Positions 22,090-34,255 of a stretch of DNA of 64,000 nucleotides are shown here, in pieces. This DNA comes from Hedera helix (Eukaryota > Streptophyta > Magnoliopsida > Apiales > Araliaceae). The stretch spans positions 9,362,477-9,426,476 of the forward strand of contig OX359265.1 in NCBI GenBank assembly GCA_947179155.2, read 5' to 3'. The translations under genes were made by a program, and so were the position numbers. Position 1 is the first letter of the stretch, and each line of letters opens with the position of its first letter. The notes beneath the pieces are model-generated. The model made no database searches and was not told where the DNA came from. It saw only the letters and a list, made by a program, of their open reading frames with translations.

Positions 22090-22870
22090 CTCCGTCCCAT
22101 TCTGCAAACTCCTTCAACCCTCCATTGACACCTACTGAACAAAAAGAGATGGACAACCGCAAATCTATGAATTTGACAAGGCTTACACTGTAGCCAACAC
22201 CCAATCCAATGTCTCCTCTAGCCTTATTGAAGACATCCATCATCAATACAAGATATAGGCTAAATACCTAATCCAAGCCCCCGATCTTAATGAAAAGATG
22301 CATTAGCGTCTAAATGGGGGCTGGATAGCCGTCCCGCTTTATACTCTTAAATACGACATTAGATTCCCCCACCACGACTTCATTTTCTCCTTCTTAACCT
22401 TTGTTGGGATCGGGTTTTCTCAACTCGTTCCTAATTCCTACATCCATCTTATCTGTTTCATCGCCTTCTGTCATGAATGCAAAATTGATCCTTCCATTTA
22501 ATTCTTCTTCTCTATATTCAAAATGAGTCATTCTAACGAACCTAGCTTCCAACAAGCAACTAGGTCATCAAGTATAGATGACCACTCCCACCAGCAACAA
22601 AGGGTGGCATCCATACTGTGTCTTCATCCGAGGCCTCGACACCCACCTTCTTCCAACCTGGGGAGAACCCTCCAAAGAAACTCTCGGACTAAAAGAAGTC
22701 CCCCTTTTTTGGGAGAAGGAATTCGAAGAATTCTACTCCAAGACGTCGACAACCCCTTGGTCGCTGGATCTTGTATTTGAGCAGAATTGGCTATTCAACC
22801 ACGACTTTAAGTATTTTTACTTTTTCCTTTACCTTTTCTAGAGTTCATTAATACAACTTTCTCCTTATTA
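22090..22870 (+). pseudogene. Degenerate Tat antisense-type gene (Transposase_28-like), plus strand
   Basis: Three stretches match the antisense protein at 17,579-16,743. They are an N-terminal piece (YEFDKAYTVANTQS, nt about 22,165-22,205), a core piece in one frame at about 22,318-22,500 (GGWIAV, DIRFP, QLVPNSYIHLICFIAFC), and a third at 22,578-22,810 (NKGWHPYCVFIRGLD, EEFYSK, FEQNWLF). Stops and frame changes separate them. This is the remnant of a second Tat element in opposite orientation to the first; the rest of that element is not recognisable here. Confidence 0.7.
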
Positions 22871-23100
22871 TCCCTCTTTTTTTCCTTTTCGGTGATAATC
22901 TATAAACCACAACCAATATCCTCTATTTCTCCTCTCCTCGAACAAAACCCTAAAATCACCGAATCCCATATACCAACTCTAACTTCTTCTCCCAACTGTG
23001 TCGAACCCTTAATCACAACCTCCGAACCCTCTATTATTGTCGAACCTCACAACCATCAAACCATCAACTTCCAATATCAAACATAAAAGCACTATTTGTG
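22871..23100 (+). other. Possible exon-2 remnant, Pro/Ser-rich
   Basis: An open stretch at 22,892-23,086 encodes a Pro/Ser/Thr-rich sequence without a domain. Its position after the Transposase_28-like remnant and its composition fit the second exon of the Tat antisense gene, but there is no clear alignment. Confidence 0.3.
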
Positions 23101-23507
23101 TTGTTAAATATGTACTAGGGGAAATTAAAAGATAAGTTTAATGGAAGGGATCTTAATCCCAAAACTATATTGTCACAGCAAGTACACTTTTAGCAAGTTT
23201 TAGCAACACTTAAAATTTTAAGTGGCACTCATGGCTCTGACTCATTTTTGCACAGTAATATCAACGGCTAAAAAAAATGAGAAGAGTATGTGAAATTGAA
23301 TAAAATACCTCAGGCTGGTAGCAGATGTAATTGTATAGGCAATCCCTATCCCATATAAGCTTATTTGTATGACCAGTCCACATATCCATGCACTCCTTTC
23401 TCCTGAAAGGCAACGTTATGTTTCACTCTGCCTACACAGAACAATTCACAAGGTATAACTAAATTCTGCATAGGTTAAATATGGTTAAAGGCATGAGAAG
23501 CATAGTT

Positions 23508-23514
23508 GGGGGGG

Positions 23515-23546
<32 letters not shown>
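23508..23546 (+). repeat. Poly-G tract
   Basis: 39 bases that are all G except an A at 23,517; the longest pure run is 29 G (23,518-23,546). It is striking in such AT-rich DNA and could be a sequencing or assembly problem site. Confidence 0.9.
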
Positions 23547-23616
23547 AAGATATATAAGTAATGTTTTAAAGATTTCCTTGTATTGATATGGAGACATGAT
23601 TTTAAATTTAACAATC

Positions 23617-23808
23617 TTAGCAGATGTATGTTTAGGGTTACAAATGGCATTTTTTTTTGTTCTGATTTGTTTTGTTTATCTTAGCAGATGCATGTTTGGG
23701 GTTACAAATGGCATATTTTTTTGTTCGGGTTTGTTATGCTTATCTTAGCAGATGCATGTTTAGGGTAACAAATGGCATATTTTTTTTGTTCTGGTTTGTC
23801 ATGCTTGA
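23617..23808 (+). repeat. 64-bp tandem repeat, three copies
   Basis: Units begin TTAGCAGATG at 23,617, 23,681 and 23,745 and contain TTACAAATGGCATATTTTT. They differ by a few substitutions. Confidence 0.88.
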
Positions 23809-24536
23809 CAGACTAAGAACAATTGTTTACTCCCACAAGTTCGTTGGTAGTTTTCAAATAATTTAACATCCCTATTTATATAATAGTTGGTAGTCATTGC
23901 TGCCCGATCGGATTAGGATCATCTTCAATATACCTTCATCAAATTAGAATCCCCTTCATATTTCTCGCTCAATTTTTTTTTATTGTATATTTAGCGACGT
24001 AATAGAATATGTTACAAATAAATGTGTCACAAATATTGTCGTTAAAAGTAATTTTTATCTCACTAAATGTGTATAATGAGAAAATTAAGAGAAAAATATA
24101 ATGGAAGAAATCCTAATCCATGTATTTGAGTTAGTTTTACTCCAAATTTTAATATTAAATTTTAGCCTACCACTACAAGTTATTTGAGTTAATTTTGCTC
24201 CAAACTTTTATTATTGAGAAACGCACATCTCAAGGTTATCGATAAGTTCACTTTGTGCGGATTTAGCAAAGGCCAGTAGTATAATTAACACTTGGGAGGT
24301 GTTTGATAACACTTTTTAGACGCTTAATAGCTATATTTCTTATTCAGCCAATTACATATAATGCAACAAACGATTATCAAACGGCAACAATGAAAGCAAA
24401 AAGTGTTTCCTGTTTTGAAATGACTTATAAGTTAAAATTTAAAATAATTTATAAATCAATTTAAGCTTGTGACTTATAAATAAAAGTGTTTAGCACCACT
24501 TTTACTTATAAGTCAAAAATAAAGTTCAATAAGTTC
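23809..24536. other. Intergenic, AT-rich, no gene seen
   Basis: No ORF above background. The end (24,300-24,530) has several ACTTATAAGT palindromes like those of the MITE that follows, and may be an older copy of it. Confidence 0.5.
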
Positions 24537-24795
24537 TTAAGGTATTTGGTTAAAATGACTTATAAGTTAGAATAAGTTAGAAAGATTAGTAAAATAATGG
24601 CAAAAGAGTTTTTACATTTGATCAAATCTATTTATTTTAAAATGACTTATAAATCAATTTTTGAGAAGTAAAAAATTATTATTTATTAAAAATAACTTAT
24701 AAATTAAAAATTAAGTCATTGCCAAATACTAAAATAATAAAAATAACTTATAAATTAATTTACCCAACTTATAAGTCCTGGCGGACAGCCCCTTA
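24537..24795. mobile_element. Possible Tourist-like MITE
   Basis: The ends resemble each other when inverted: TTAAGGTATTTGG...GACTTATAAGTTAG on the left and CTAAGGGGCTGTCC...GACTTATAAGTTGG from the right. TTA is present at both edges. Imperfect, so tentative. Confidence 0.4.
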
Positions 24796-25348
24796 GTGAT
24801 GTAAATTATTAGAATAATATCCTCACTTGCATGTTCTTTCTTTTGGTGCAGGTAATTTTGATTAATGGTGCTTCCATTTCCTGATATTTTTTGTAGCCTA
24901 TATATAGGCTACAGTGTAGGCTTTTGATAATAAATTTTATACTTAAAATTCATATTTGATAATTATTTCATGTATTCAAAATCAATATAATCAATTTTAA
25001 TAGCTTTATAAGATTATTATGTTTGCCGTAATTTGTACCTTAGAATATTATTTACTGTTCTTTCTGTTTTAAGATGTAGTATAATATTATTATTGACGAT
25101 TTAAAGTACATTTAATATACTTTTAAATTTAAAATTTGATATAGATTAGTTTAATTTTAATCTATACAATGATTCATATTGTAAATTATTTAAAAAAATA
25201 TTATTATTAATAATAAGATTTAATTTTTAGAATTTTTAGTAAATAATATCAATTTCAAGTTTAAATATGTCTCAATTTAACTTTAAAAAAAATTAATTAA
25301 CAATCCTTATGATTTGGAACGAAGGGAGTATTCATGCTTTTCAAAAAA

Positions 25349-25387
<39 letters not shown>

Positions 25388-25546
25388 GTAATCATTGTGT
25401 TTTAGATAATTGTTTTAGTATGCTTGAATCTTATTTATTTGAAATAATTATGTTATTAAAAGCTCAAAAGTTTTTTCAATAGTACTTTTAAATAAAACTG
25501 TATATCTATAATTACAATTCAAACTTGTTTGAACAATTCATAGGAG
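24796..25546. other. Intergenic, AT-rich, with TTA microsatellite
   Basis: No gene found. A TTA/ATT microsatellite of about 38 bp lies at 25,350-25,387. Confidence 0.6.
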
Positions 25547-25654
25547 TAGAATGGGAAATAAACTGATTTAAATGTTTCATACACAAATATTATCAAACAG
25601 TAGAATGGGAAATAAACTGATTTAAATGTTTCATACACAAATATTATCAAACAG
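25547..25654 (+). repeat. Perfect 54-bp tandem duplication
   Basis: TAGAATGGGAAATAAACTGA... at 25,547 repeats without change at 25,601. Confidence 0.92.
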
Positions 25655-26323
25655 TTTTATTCATTCAACGTTACGTTTTCAGATAAAAATTTTATTTTAT
25701 TCAGTTCATTTAATTATAAAGACGTTTTCATTTAATTTTATCAAGCAATCTCTTAATTAAAAAAATTAATTTTGAATTTCGAAAAGTAATAATGTCACAT
25801 AAATAGCATGAACTTTAAAAATGATAATCTTTTCTCATGGATGGGGCATTTTATTTTTTATTTTTTATTTGTTAGTCTCCGAGGTTGGTGAAAACATCTA
25901 TATTCTACTATTTTTGTTTTAAATACTTTTCTAGTTGCAAATAGATGCCAATTGGAGTAAGGACCACAAAATAAGTACTTAACGTAAGGGGTTTACAAGG
26001 GTCCATCATTTATAAACTATATTATTTATGAACTCTATTATTATGTAAAAAAAATTATTATATAAAAAAATAAAATATACTGTTTATTATTTCTGAGACA
26101 CCATAAGTACTTGTCGATTAATCTTTGGGTGCTTTACAATAATATACAACAATTAGTTAAAAATTACAAAATTAATGTACAAATAAAATAATTATAAAAA
26201 GAGTGCAATAAGGATAAATTAATTACACACGTATCTTTCAAATCCTGAAAAAAAAAGGAGATACTGTTAGCAATTATCATTTTTTCAAACTCAAACATTT
26301 CACTACATATCTTCCAAGATATT
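25655..26323. other. Intergenic, no gene seen
   Basis: AT-rich sequence with no ORF or structural repeat that I can support. Confidence 0.5.
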
Positions 26324-26546
26324 GTTAGCAATTATCTTCCTCGTCGAATGATGCCAGAATCAATGGAGTCCAACCGGACCGGGAGCAACTCCGTTCACAC
26401 GGATGCCTTAGCCGACCAACTGAAGTGCAAGTCCTGTGGATGCCTTGGTGGATGTGTAGTCCAGCAACTTTGCATTTCCTTTGTATGCATTCACTGATGT
26501 TGTGTTGATTATGGAACTCCCTTCCTTCATGTGTTTCAAAGCGTGT
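26324..26546 (-). pseudogene. Short-chain dehydrogenase/reductase pseudogene, last exon
   Basis: The minus strand encodes HALKHMKEGSSIINTTSVNA, YKGNAKLLDYTSTK, LALQLVG and then GIRVNGVAPGP. This is the active-site and C-terminal region of NADP(H)-dependent SDRs of the plant glucose/ribitol dehydrogenase-like group. Ser of INTTSVNA and the YxxxK of DYTSTK are visible. A splice acceptor (TTTTTAG) precedes the exon at 26,547. It is disabled: residues between TSTK and LALQL are shortened, a TAA follows LVG, and a frame change lies after GVAPGP. The WTPLILASFDEED end is still readable before a TAA at 26,326-26,324. No upstream exon is seen. Confidence 0.75.
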
Positions 26547-26625
26547 CTAAAAATCGATTCGCAACTAATAATTGGGCGGAGGAGAGAAAGAGAAATACAT
26601 GTACATAATAGTTGCATTGGTTAAA

Positions 26626-27045
26626 TACGAAGGTAACAAAACCTTAATACAAAAAGTAATCAACCTTAAATACAAAGGTAACCAAACATTTATACAAAAG
26701 TAACCAATCTTTATTACAACGGTAACCAACCTTTAATATAAAGGTAACCAACCCTTAATACAGAGGTAACCAAACCTTAAATACACATGTAACTAACTCT
26801 TAATACACAGGTAACCAAACCCCTAATACAAAAGGTATCCAACCTTAAAACAAAGGAAACTAACATTTAATACAAAAGGTATCCATACATTTAAGAATTG
26901 GTTACCTCCATACTAGTGTTTGGTTACCTTCAGAAACCTGCAGATTGTGTTTTAAAAACAGAGCACCGTTTTGGTTACCTTGATATGAAGGTTTGGTTAC
27001 CTTGATATGAAGGTTTGGTTACCTCGGTATGAAGGTTTGGTTACC
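26626..27045. repeat. Fold-back minisatellite (inverted arrays)
   Basis: The left arm (about 26,626-26,890) is a run of some twelve degenerate units like AAGGTAACCAAACCTTAATA, each about 20-23 bp. The right arm (about 26,893-27,045) has the inverted unit GGTTACCTTGATATGAAGGTTT in four to six copies. The two arms can pair into a long hairpin. No TSD was identified. Confidence 0.7.
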
Positions 27046-28130
27046 AACTGTATTAAGACAAAACTGCATTTCAACCGTGGAAATCACCGACATGTGCTTC
27101 GCCACTTACCACCAACACCTCATCCACCGCCACTTACCACCATAAACTACCGCCACACACCACAAACTCAGATTAAACAAAGACAAAATAAAAAAAGGAA
27201 GAAGAAGAAAAAGATCGGAAGTCCCTTGCTTTTGGTCCGACGGAGTCGTCGCGGCTTGATGAAGTCTCCTCTGTGACTTTTAGCAATAAGCATGGTGACT
27301 GGTATAATAGAGTTCAGAAGAGAGAGAGAGAGATGAACTAGTTTAAATATAGATTAAAATTTGAATTTTGAAATGTCCAATCAATTAGAAAAATGGTCCA
27401 CATAAGCAACCCATTAAAATACCTACCTAAATTAAAGGGATAAGAATACACTAATTTGTAAATTAAAAATTAAAGATGTACTAATTTTGTAGATATTTTA
27501 TTTATTCACTTTTATTGTAATTTTTTCTAAAAATATACTAAAAAATGTAATTGTCCCTTAATCTTTCTCCTTCCTTCCTTCACAGGTACGTAGACAATTT
27601 AATCAAGGTGGTCATTTGACTAGATGTTTGGCATCATACAGCTTGTTAAATTCTACAAGCTTCCATTATTGACAAAAGTTAACTAACATCACCAAATTTA
27701 TGCTCATTTGTTTGCTTTAATCACTTAATTATTTGCGTAATTAGCTCAAATTGTTTATGCGAAAAATAGATACTCCCTACTCTCCCGTTCAAATTATAAG
27801 AGAATAAATTGACTTTTAAGGTTCAGTTTGAGATAGTTTTAAATTTAAAACTAATATAAATAATAAAATTATCAAATAATAAATTTAACAATTAACACGA
27901 CCTTTTAATTAGATATTTTTTAATATTTATAATTTATTAATTAAAATTAAATAAATTTATGTTAATTTTAAGAATTCTGATCACGTTTTATTTATTGTCT
28001 CATCCGTCCCATCTCATCTATTATGTGCCACCTATTCTTTATCCCATTAAAAAGGTAACTATAAGAAGCAAATAACAGACGCGTGACAGTGACGAAATGT
28101 ATAAGTTGGGACAATAAGGTGACGTTGGTT
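27046..28130. other. Intergenic, no gene seen
   Basis: Contains a Pro/Lys-rich low-complexity stretch at 27,100-27,240 and a short GA run near 27,320. No supported gene. Confidence 0.5.
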
Positions 28131-28520
28131 TATAAAGATTATAATTTTAGAATTATAATTTTAAAATATAGATTATAATTTTAAAAGTTATATTTATTTG
28201 TAAAAATTATATTTAAGATAAAATTAATCTCAAGTATCTTATTTGTTTTAAAAATTGGATTTGAAATTATTAATTTATGAATTATAAAATAACTTAATAT
28301 GGAGGACTATTTAATACCATATTTAATTAGAGATTATAATTTCAAGACTATTAAGTTCTTTTATAATTTCTGGACTAATAATCCCAAGTTCAAATTTAAA
28401 AACAAATAAGACAATTTAAATTAATAGTTTTATTCTAAGTTTAATTCTTACAGACAAATATAACATTGGGATTATAATTCATATTCTAGAATTATAATCA
28501 TTATAAACAAACATGACATA
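28131..28520. mobile_element. Possible MITE with about 35-bp inverted ends
   Basis: The left end GTTGGTTTATAAAGATTATA matches the inverted right end GTTTGTTTATAATGATTATA, and TGAC flanks both. The interior is AT-rich and has no ORF. Confidence 0.45.
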
Positions 28521-29229
28521 AGTGAGACTAGTGATCCGGGCCCTAATTTTAAATTTAAAAATATGTTAAATTGATTTAAAATTTTAATAGTAATCTTATA
28601 TTTTAAGGACCGATAAAAAAGCTTAACCTAAGCCAAAATTTAATTACTTGTACATTTTTATAAACTTGATAATTTATTTTAAGACCTTATTTGATGTAAA
28701 TGACGTAATTCAGTTTTAATTGTACTTGTATCTCTCCAAAGCAGAGATTTTAAAAATAAATAAAATATTTCTTTCTTTTTCATTATATAGATCATTTAAG
28801 ACATAATCACACGTAGTAAATTTTTTTATTAATATTAATGTTAAGTAATTAATGTTAATTTAAATTTTTATTACTATCAATTTACTAATTAAGTACTTAT
28901 CCTCTTCTCTCTCTCAATTACTCTATCATTAAAGGTAAAATATGTAATGATTAAATATTTTTTTCTGCTAAATATATGTAAAATATCTTATATTTTAGAA
29001 AGATTTTTTTTTTAAAAAAATAACCTATATAATAAAAAAGATGGAGATACTTTAGTAGCAACACTTATTATTTTAATATCATCATTTTTATTCGGGCAAT
29101 AGAAGCAAAAAAAGGAAGAGAGAATAGCAATTGGAAAGAAGAAATGTAAACAAAAAGGATGATGGAAGCAAAGCACAGCATTGACAATGGACCTGCAATC
29201 CACCTTAGCTGTGCCATACCCCTTCTCAC
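28521..29229. other. Intergenic, no gene seen
   Basis: AT-rich. The only ORF of note (minus strand, 29,290-29,012) is low complexity and overlaps the hAT element edge. Confidence 0.5.
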
Positions 29230-30829
29230 TAGAGATATAAACGGATATAAATAAATTCGAATATAACCGTATTCGTATTAAAAAAATCAATTTGCTATTC
29301 GTATTCGTATTCGGTATTCAACGAATTTTAAAAATTCTATCCGTATCTGGTATTTAAAATAATATTCGAATACGGATAATATCCGTTTTCATTTATTTTA
29401 TTCGAATAAACAGATTATTCGAATATTCGGATATCTAAATTCATTTATCAATCACCTAATATAAAATTCATTCAAATTATTTACAAAAAATAAAGAAAAA
29501 AATTGAATAATTACTCATAACAAATCACAATTTAAAATTTAAATCATACATATTAATGAATAAATGTTAATTTATTTATTTTTAATAAATACAAAATCAA
29601 TGCTCTAAATTACAATTCAAATAAGTTTTCATTATTTTTGAAATTCTAAATTCAAAATGAATGATCTATTTATTAATGTTTAGATGTCTATTAATAAGTA
29701 GATGCCTACTTTATGTGTTAATTTAGAGTAATATTGTAGTGTGTATGAATATTTATAATCTATAATTATTGTGACGACCCCAAATCCGGGTTCCTTTAAC
29801 CCTGGACCTGGTTCATCACTATACATCATCTTCATACACGTTCTATAACTAATGCGGAATATATAAACATAAATTGTTTATTCTACAACATTTCCCAAGG
29901 TTTCTAACCTTAACTTACATATATACCTTTAGATTCATAAAAAGGTTTACATAAATACTTACATCATATAACAATTTAGTTATAATGCATAACACTATAA
30001 TCTTGTCTGTTGCTTCTGTCTCCGTCTCTCCTTGGACATTCGTATTATTCTGAAATTTGTTATCATGATATAGCAAGAGTGAGCAACGACTTTGCTCAGC
30101 AAGTTTAAATATGATAACGATATATCATGATTGAAAGAAAGAATAAGCTTTTGAATTTTCAACAATATAATAATTGTGAAAGAGTACGAGTCATAATTTC
30201 ACTAATTGAATGACTGAATAAATAAATGTTGAGTGTCAATAATGACCATGAACAATTTAACTGAACCTTATGGTAATGAAGGTGATCAGCCTTTCATACC
30301 TGATGAACACATGCAACATGCACTATGTGCGAATCAACAATTTAAAGATGTGGAATAATTATACAGAATTAAACCATAGCATGCTTGAAACATAATAACT
30401 TGAGTTTGAGTTAGGAACTTGAACAATAAAATAATATATCCTGCTCGAATATAAATTGAGTAGGGTTTAGGAAACTTGCCTGTCTGCTCAGCTACAATAA
30501 ATGTCTAGCTTTAACTAACTGGCTTGGAAAGACCTAACATCAATAAAGTTGGTCTAATAATTAATACGGCGTATTTGCACAACTATACGCTTATTAAGGA
30601 ACTTATCTATCACATAAGTACTAACACATAATTTACATCAGTCAAAACAATATTATTAACCTTATAGACCCTCAATCATATTAGGTTAATAATTTAATAA
30701 GTTAGAAAATATTTTTCTTTAAGTGTTGCACACTTATTAAACTATTAAACAATTTATTATAATTGTTTAAACAAAAGAGTTAAAAGACATTTTCTTTATT
30801 CCATTAAATCTAATTTCATTTAATTACTA

Positions 30830-31520
30830 TTTATCATTAATTAAATAGTAAGTAATTAACTACCTTTAGTTATTATTTAATAATAAATAATAACTTACAA
30901 GATTTATTTATTATTTAAAATTAATCAAATAATAAATAATTATATTATATTAAAAATAATCAAATATCTTTAGTTATTATTTAATAATAAATAATAACTA
31001 ATTAACTAGATTCATTTATTATTTAAAGTTAATTAAATAATAAATAATAAAATTATATAGTAAATACTCAAATATCATTAGTTATTATTTAATAATAAAT
31101 AATAACTAACTAAATTTATTTATTATTTAAAGTTAATCAAATAATAAATAATTAAATAATCAATCTTAGTTGTCTTTAATTATTATTTAATAGTAATTAA
31201 ATAATAATTAATTAATTTATCATCCTTGTTTATTATTTAATATTAATTAAATAATAATTAGTTTAATCGTAAATTCAGAAGATATAATATTAACTAGATT
31301 AATATTTACAACATTTAAATATTAATCCAAAATACTTATTATATTTAAAAAAAATATAATATTAAACTAACTAGATTAATATTTACAACATTTAAATATT
31401 AATCCTAAATACTTATTATATTTGAAAAATATAATATTAAACTAACTAGATTAATATTTATAATATTTAAATATTAATCCTAAATACTTATTATATTTGA
31501 AAAATATAATATTAAATACC
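30830..31520. repeat. AT-rich tandem arrays inside LARD LTR
   Basis: The first array repeats TAGTTATTATTTAATAATAA with TTTATTTATTATTTAAA about three to four times. The second repeats ACTAGATTAATATTTACAAC with TTAATCCTAAATACTTATTA three times. Identical arrays occur at 37,599-38,289 in the other LTR. Confidence 0.8.
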
Positions 31521-31604
31521 TAAATATCATTTTTGTATTATTATTATTTTTGTTATAATTTTAAATTAATTTTTAAACATTTAAATTAATTTAAATTATC
31601 CAGA

Positions 31605-31880
31605 ATGGCATTTCTGTAAATAAGCCGAAAACTGACTCGGGGGCAATTTCGTAATTACGCAGAAAACGAACGGAGGGGCAGTATGGTAATTTCCTTCGAA
31701 AACTGGTTTCCGCGCAATGCGCGCGCTTACAAATCTACGGCCCAAAACGGTGCCGTTTTGAGGAATCGTCTGCTGGGTTCCGCGCGTACGCGCGGCGATA
31801 AGTTTTTCGTGCACTAAACGGCGTCGTTTGGAGCCGGCATCGGCAGTGAACAGTGGCGCGCATTGCGCGGCCAGAGTTTT
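31605..31880. repeat. GC-rich palindrome cassette in LARD left LTR
   Basis: Begins ATGGCATTTCTGTAAATAAG, then CGGAGGGGCAGTATGGTAAT, CCGCGCAATGCGCGCG, AAAACGGTGCCGTTTT, the perfect palindrome CCGCGCGTACGCGCGG, AAACGGCGTCGTTT and AGTGGCGCGCATTGCGCGG. Order and words match the Athila LTR cassette at 3,618. The 72-codon minus ORF here (31,814-31,596) is an accident of the GC-rich block. Confidence 0.75.
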
Positions 31881-34240
31881 TTTATTTTCCTTCCCCAGCA
31901 GAGTGTGAACAGTGCTATTTTAATACACATCTTAATAAAATTTATACCTTCAAGAAATCTTTAAGTCCTCAATAAAAATCCAAAAAAATTACCAACCACT
32001 TAATCTCAATTTATAACATGAAAATTTAATTTTTCATGATTTAATATTAAAATTTTTTATAAAAATTTTTACATCACATAAACTACCACAAACCATAACT
32101 TTTTGTGTATAACTCCATTTTGAGTGATTCAAACTTTGTTTTTCTCATGATTTAATGTTCTATAATATTATAACATTAAATCTAAGTTTTATAAAAATAT
32201 TTTTGGACATAAATTCCAAAACTTATTTACACACTATTAAATACATATTTTAGCATATAAAATATACCAAAATACAAACCAAGCATATTAAACTCAAGCC
32301 TGGCATAAATATTACCACTACACATTATTAACTATATTAACATGTTTATACTAACATGATAATTTATTTAATTTAAAAACAAACTATATTTAAAATAATC
32401 ATTACCTCATTTTAATGGCTATCTTCATTTTTCTTCCAAACTAGGTTGTGAAAGAATATCTCATGATCCAAGAACTCCTTCTCCTTCCTTATCCTTGCTC
32501 TCAAATATTTTCTCTCTAATTTGAAAAGTGATAGAAGAAAAAAATGACTAACATTTCTCTCTCTCTAATGACTTAAGTCTTTCATAATGTATAGATATAT
32601 ATCTTATATCTATGAATTTAGACCAACACAAGTTAGCTCTTGGATACTTACACAAGGAAATTAACCCATGCCTTAGTTGGTGAGGATTTTGTGGAAAAAG
32701 TCTCACCAAAAATCAAAAGAAGCAACCTAATTATTAAATAATTAAATAATAAAATAAAAAAAAGAAATCATCTCATCCACTCTTTCTCCTCCTTGCCGGC
32801 TGATGGCTCTCTTTCTTGTCCCAAAATTAGTGTCACAAACTCACTTTTTAATAATTAATAAGTTATATAATTGTTTTTCCAAGTGGGCCAATTATTGGGC
32901 TTTAATTTAAAATACCAATTGGACTCCTATTAAATTGTTTGGGCTACTAAATTGTCAAGTCCATTTAATTTATCATTGGACTATTTAATTATAACCCAAA
33001 TGATTAATTATTAATTTTGTTACACATTAATTATCCAATCCATAATTAAATAATAATTGAATTGATTAATTAATTAAATACTCTAACCCATTAATATTAA
33101 ATTACTAAATGGACTAATAATATTATTAATAATATTTTACATTATTTACATTAATTAATTATCATATTAATTAATTTATTATATTTAATTCACTCATTAT
33201 ATTCAATTTAATTGAATATTTAATTAATAGGAAACTTATCAATTATTTTGATATTAAAACTTTATGGTTTGTTTCGCTAGTAATAATATATATAATCTAT
33301 ATATATTATTTATACACATCACCTTAATTTAAAAATAATTTCACAATAAATTATGAAATTTAAATAAATACAATATATAATTTAATATATATTATTTACG
33401 CCATAAATTAAATTATTTAATACGTTTACATTAAATAATTTATTTCTCATCAATTATGGAAATAATTCCATTTACCCGAAAATACATTAAAATAATAATA
33501 TATTTACTCAATTTCGTATTTAAATAATTTATTTAATTATTTAATTAATATTACACAAATAATTGTATAATTAAATTTCTCAATCCCATAAATCATTTAC
33601 AATGATTTATTTAATTATAGAATATATTCAATTACTATTTAAAATTTCTCAATTAATTTAAACCCTTTATATATATGTACATATATATTAAATTAAATAT
33701 TGTACAATATATATAATTACTAATCTCCTTTAATTAATTCAACTACTTTATATAATTTATAATTATATAATTTACATAATTATTCCTCACAAATAATTTA
33801 TCAACAATTTGCATAATTGTTGATTAATGAATAAATTAATTCCACAATAAACCTTTTAATTCAATTCGGATTAATTTAATATTAATCTATCTATTTATCA
33901 CAATTTAATTAACCATTAAATTATGTTACTAAATATGCACGCATATATATATATATATTCATATAAATACATATTTAATTTACACGCAACCACGTCGCAT
34001 AATTACATAACTCCACTAATTAATTCTCTTAATTTAATTAGACTTGTTGTTAGTCAAGTTTATTGAATTATCACTTTACTTGCTAACTTATCAAAAATTT
34101 TGATATCACCATATCTAAGTTAGTCCGTTAAATTAAATTTGGACCTCTATTTATCTATCACTACTAGGTTATCAAACTCCAACCTTTATTAAATATTAAA
34201 TATTTTATTTCTAATTTATTTAAATATCCGGGATATTACA

Positions 34241-34255
34241 TTCACCCCTTCTTCT
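34241..34255 (-). other. LARD polypurine tract
   Basis: On the minus strand AGAAGAAGGGGTGAA directly abuts the left LTR (its 3' LTR). Confidence 0.8.

Larger units (their letters stand above)
29770..34240 (-). repeat. LARD 3' LTR (left copy)
   Basis: 4,471 bp, written here TGTGACGACC...GGGATATTACA, which is the reverse complement of the transcribed sense. It contains AT-rich tandem arrays (30,830-31,260 with a unit near 105 bp, and 31,280-31,520 with a unit near 76 bp) and a GC-rich cassette at 31,605-31,880. Confidence 0.95.

Noticed and set aside
23617..23808. CRISPR-like direct repeats
   Set aside because: Contiguous 64-bp units without unique spacers in plant DNA; an ordinary tandem repeat.
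27007..27276. 89-codon plus ORF
   Set aside because: Starts inside the fold-back minisatellite and continues as Pro/Lys low complexity; no domain.
31596..31814. 72-codon minus ORF, duplicated at 38,365-38,583
   Set aside because: It lies in the GC-rich LTR cassette; identical copies simply reflect identical LTRs, and the protein has no family features.
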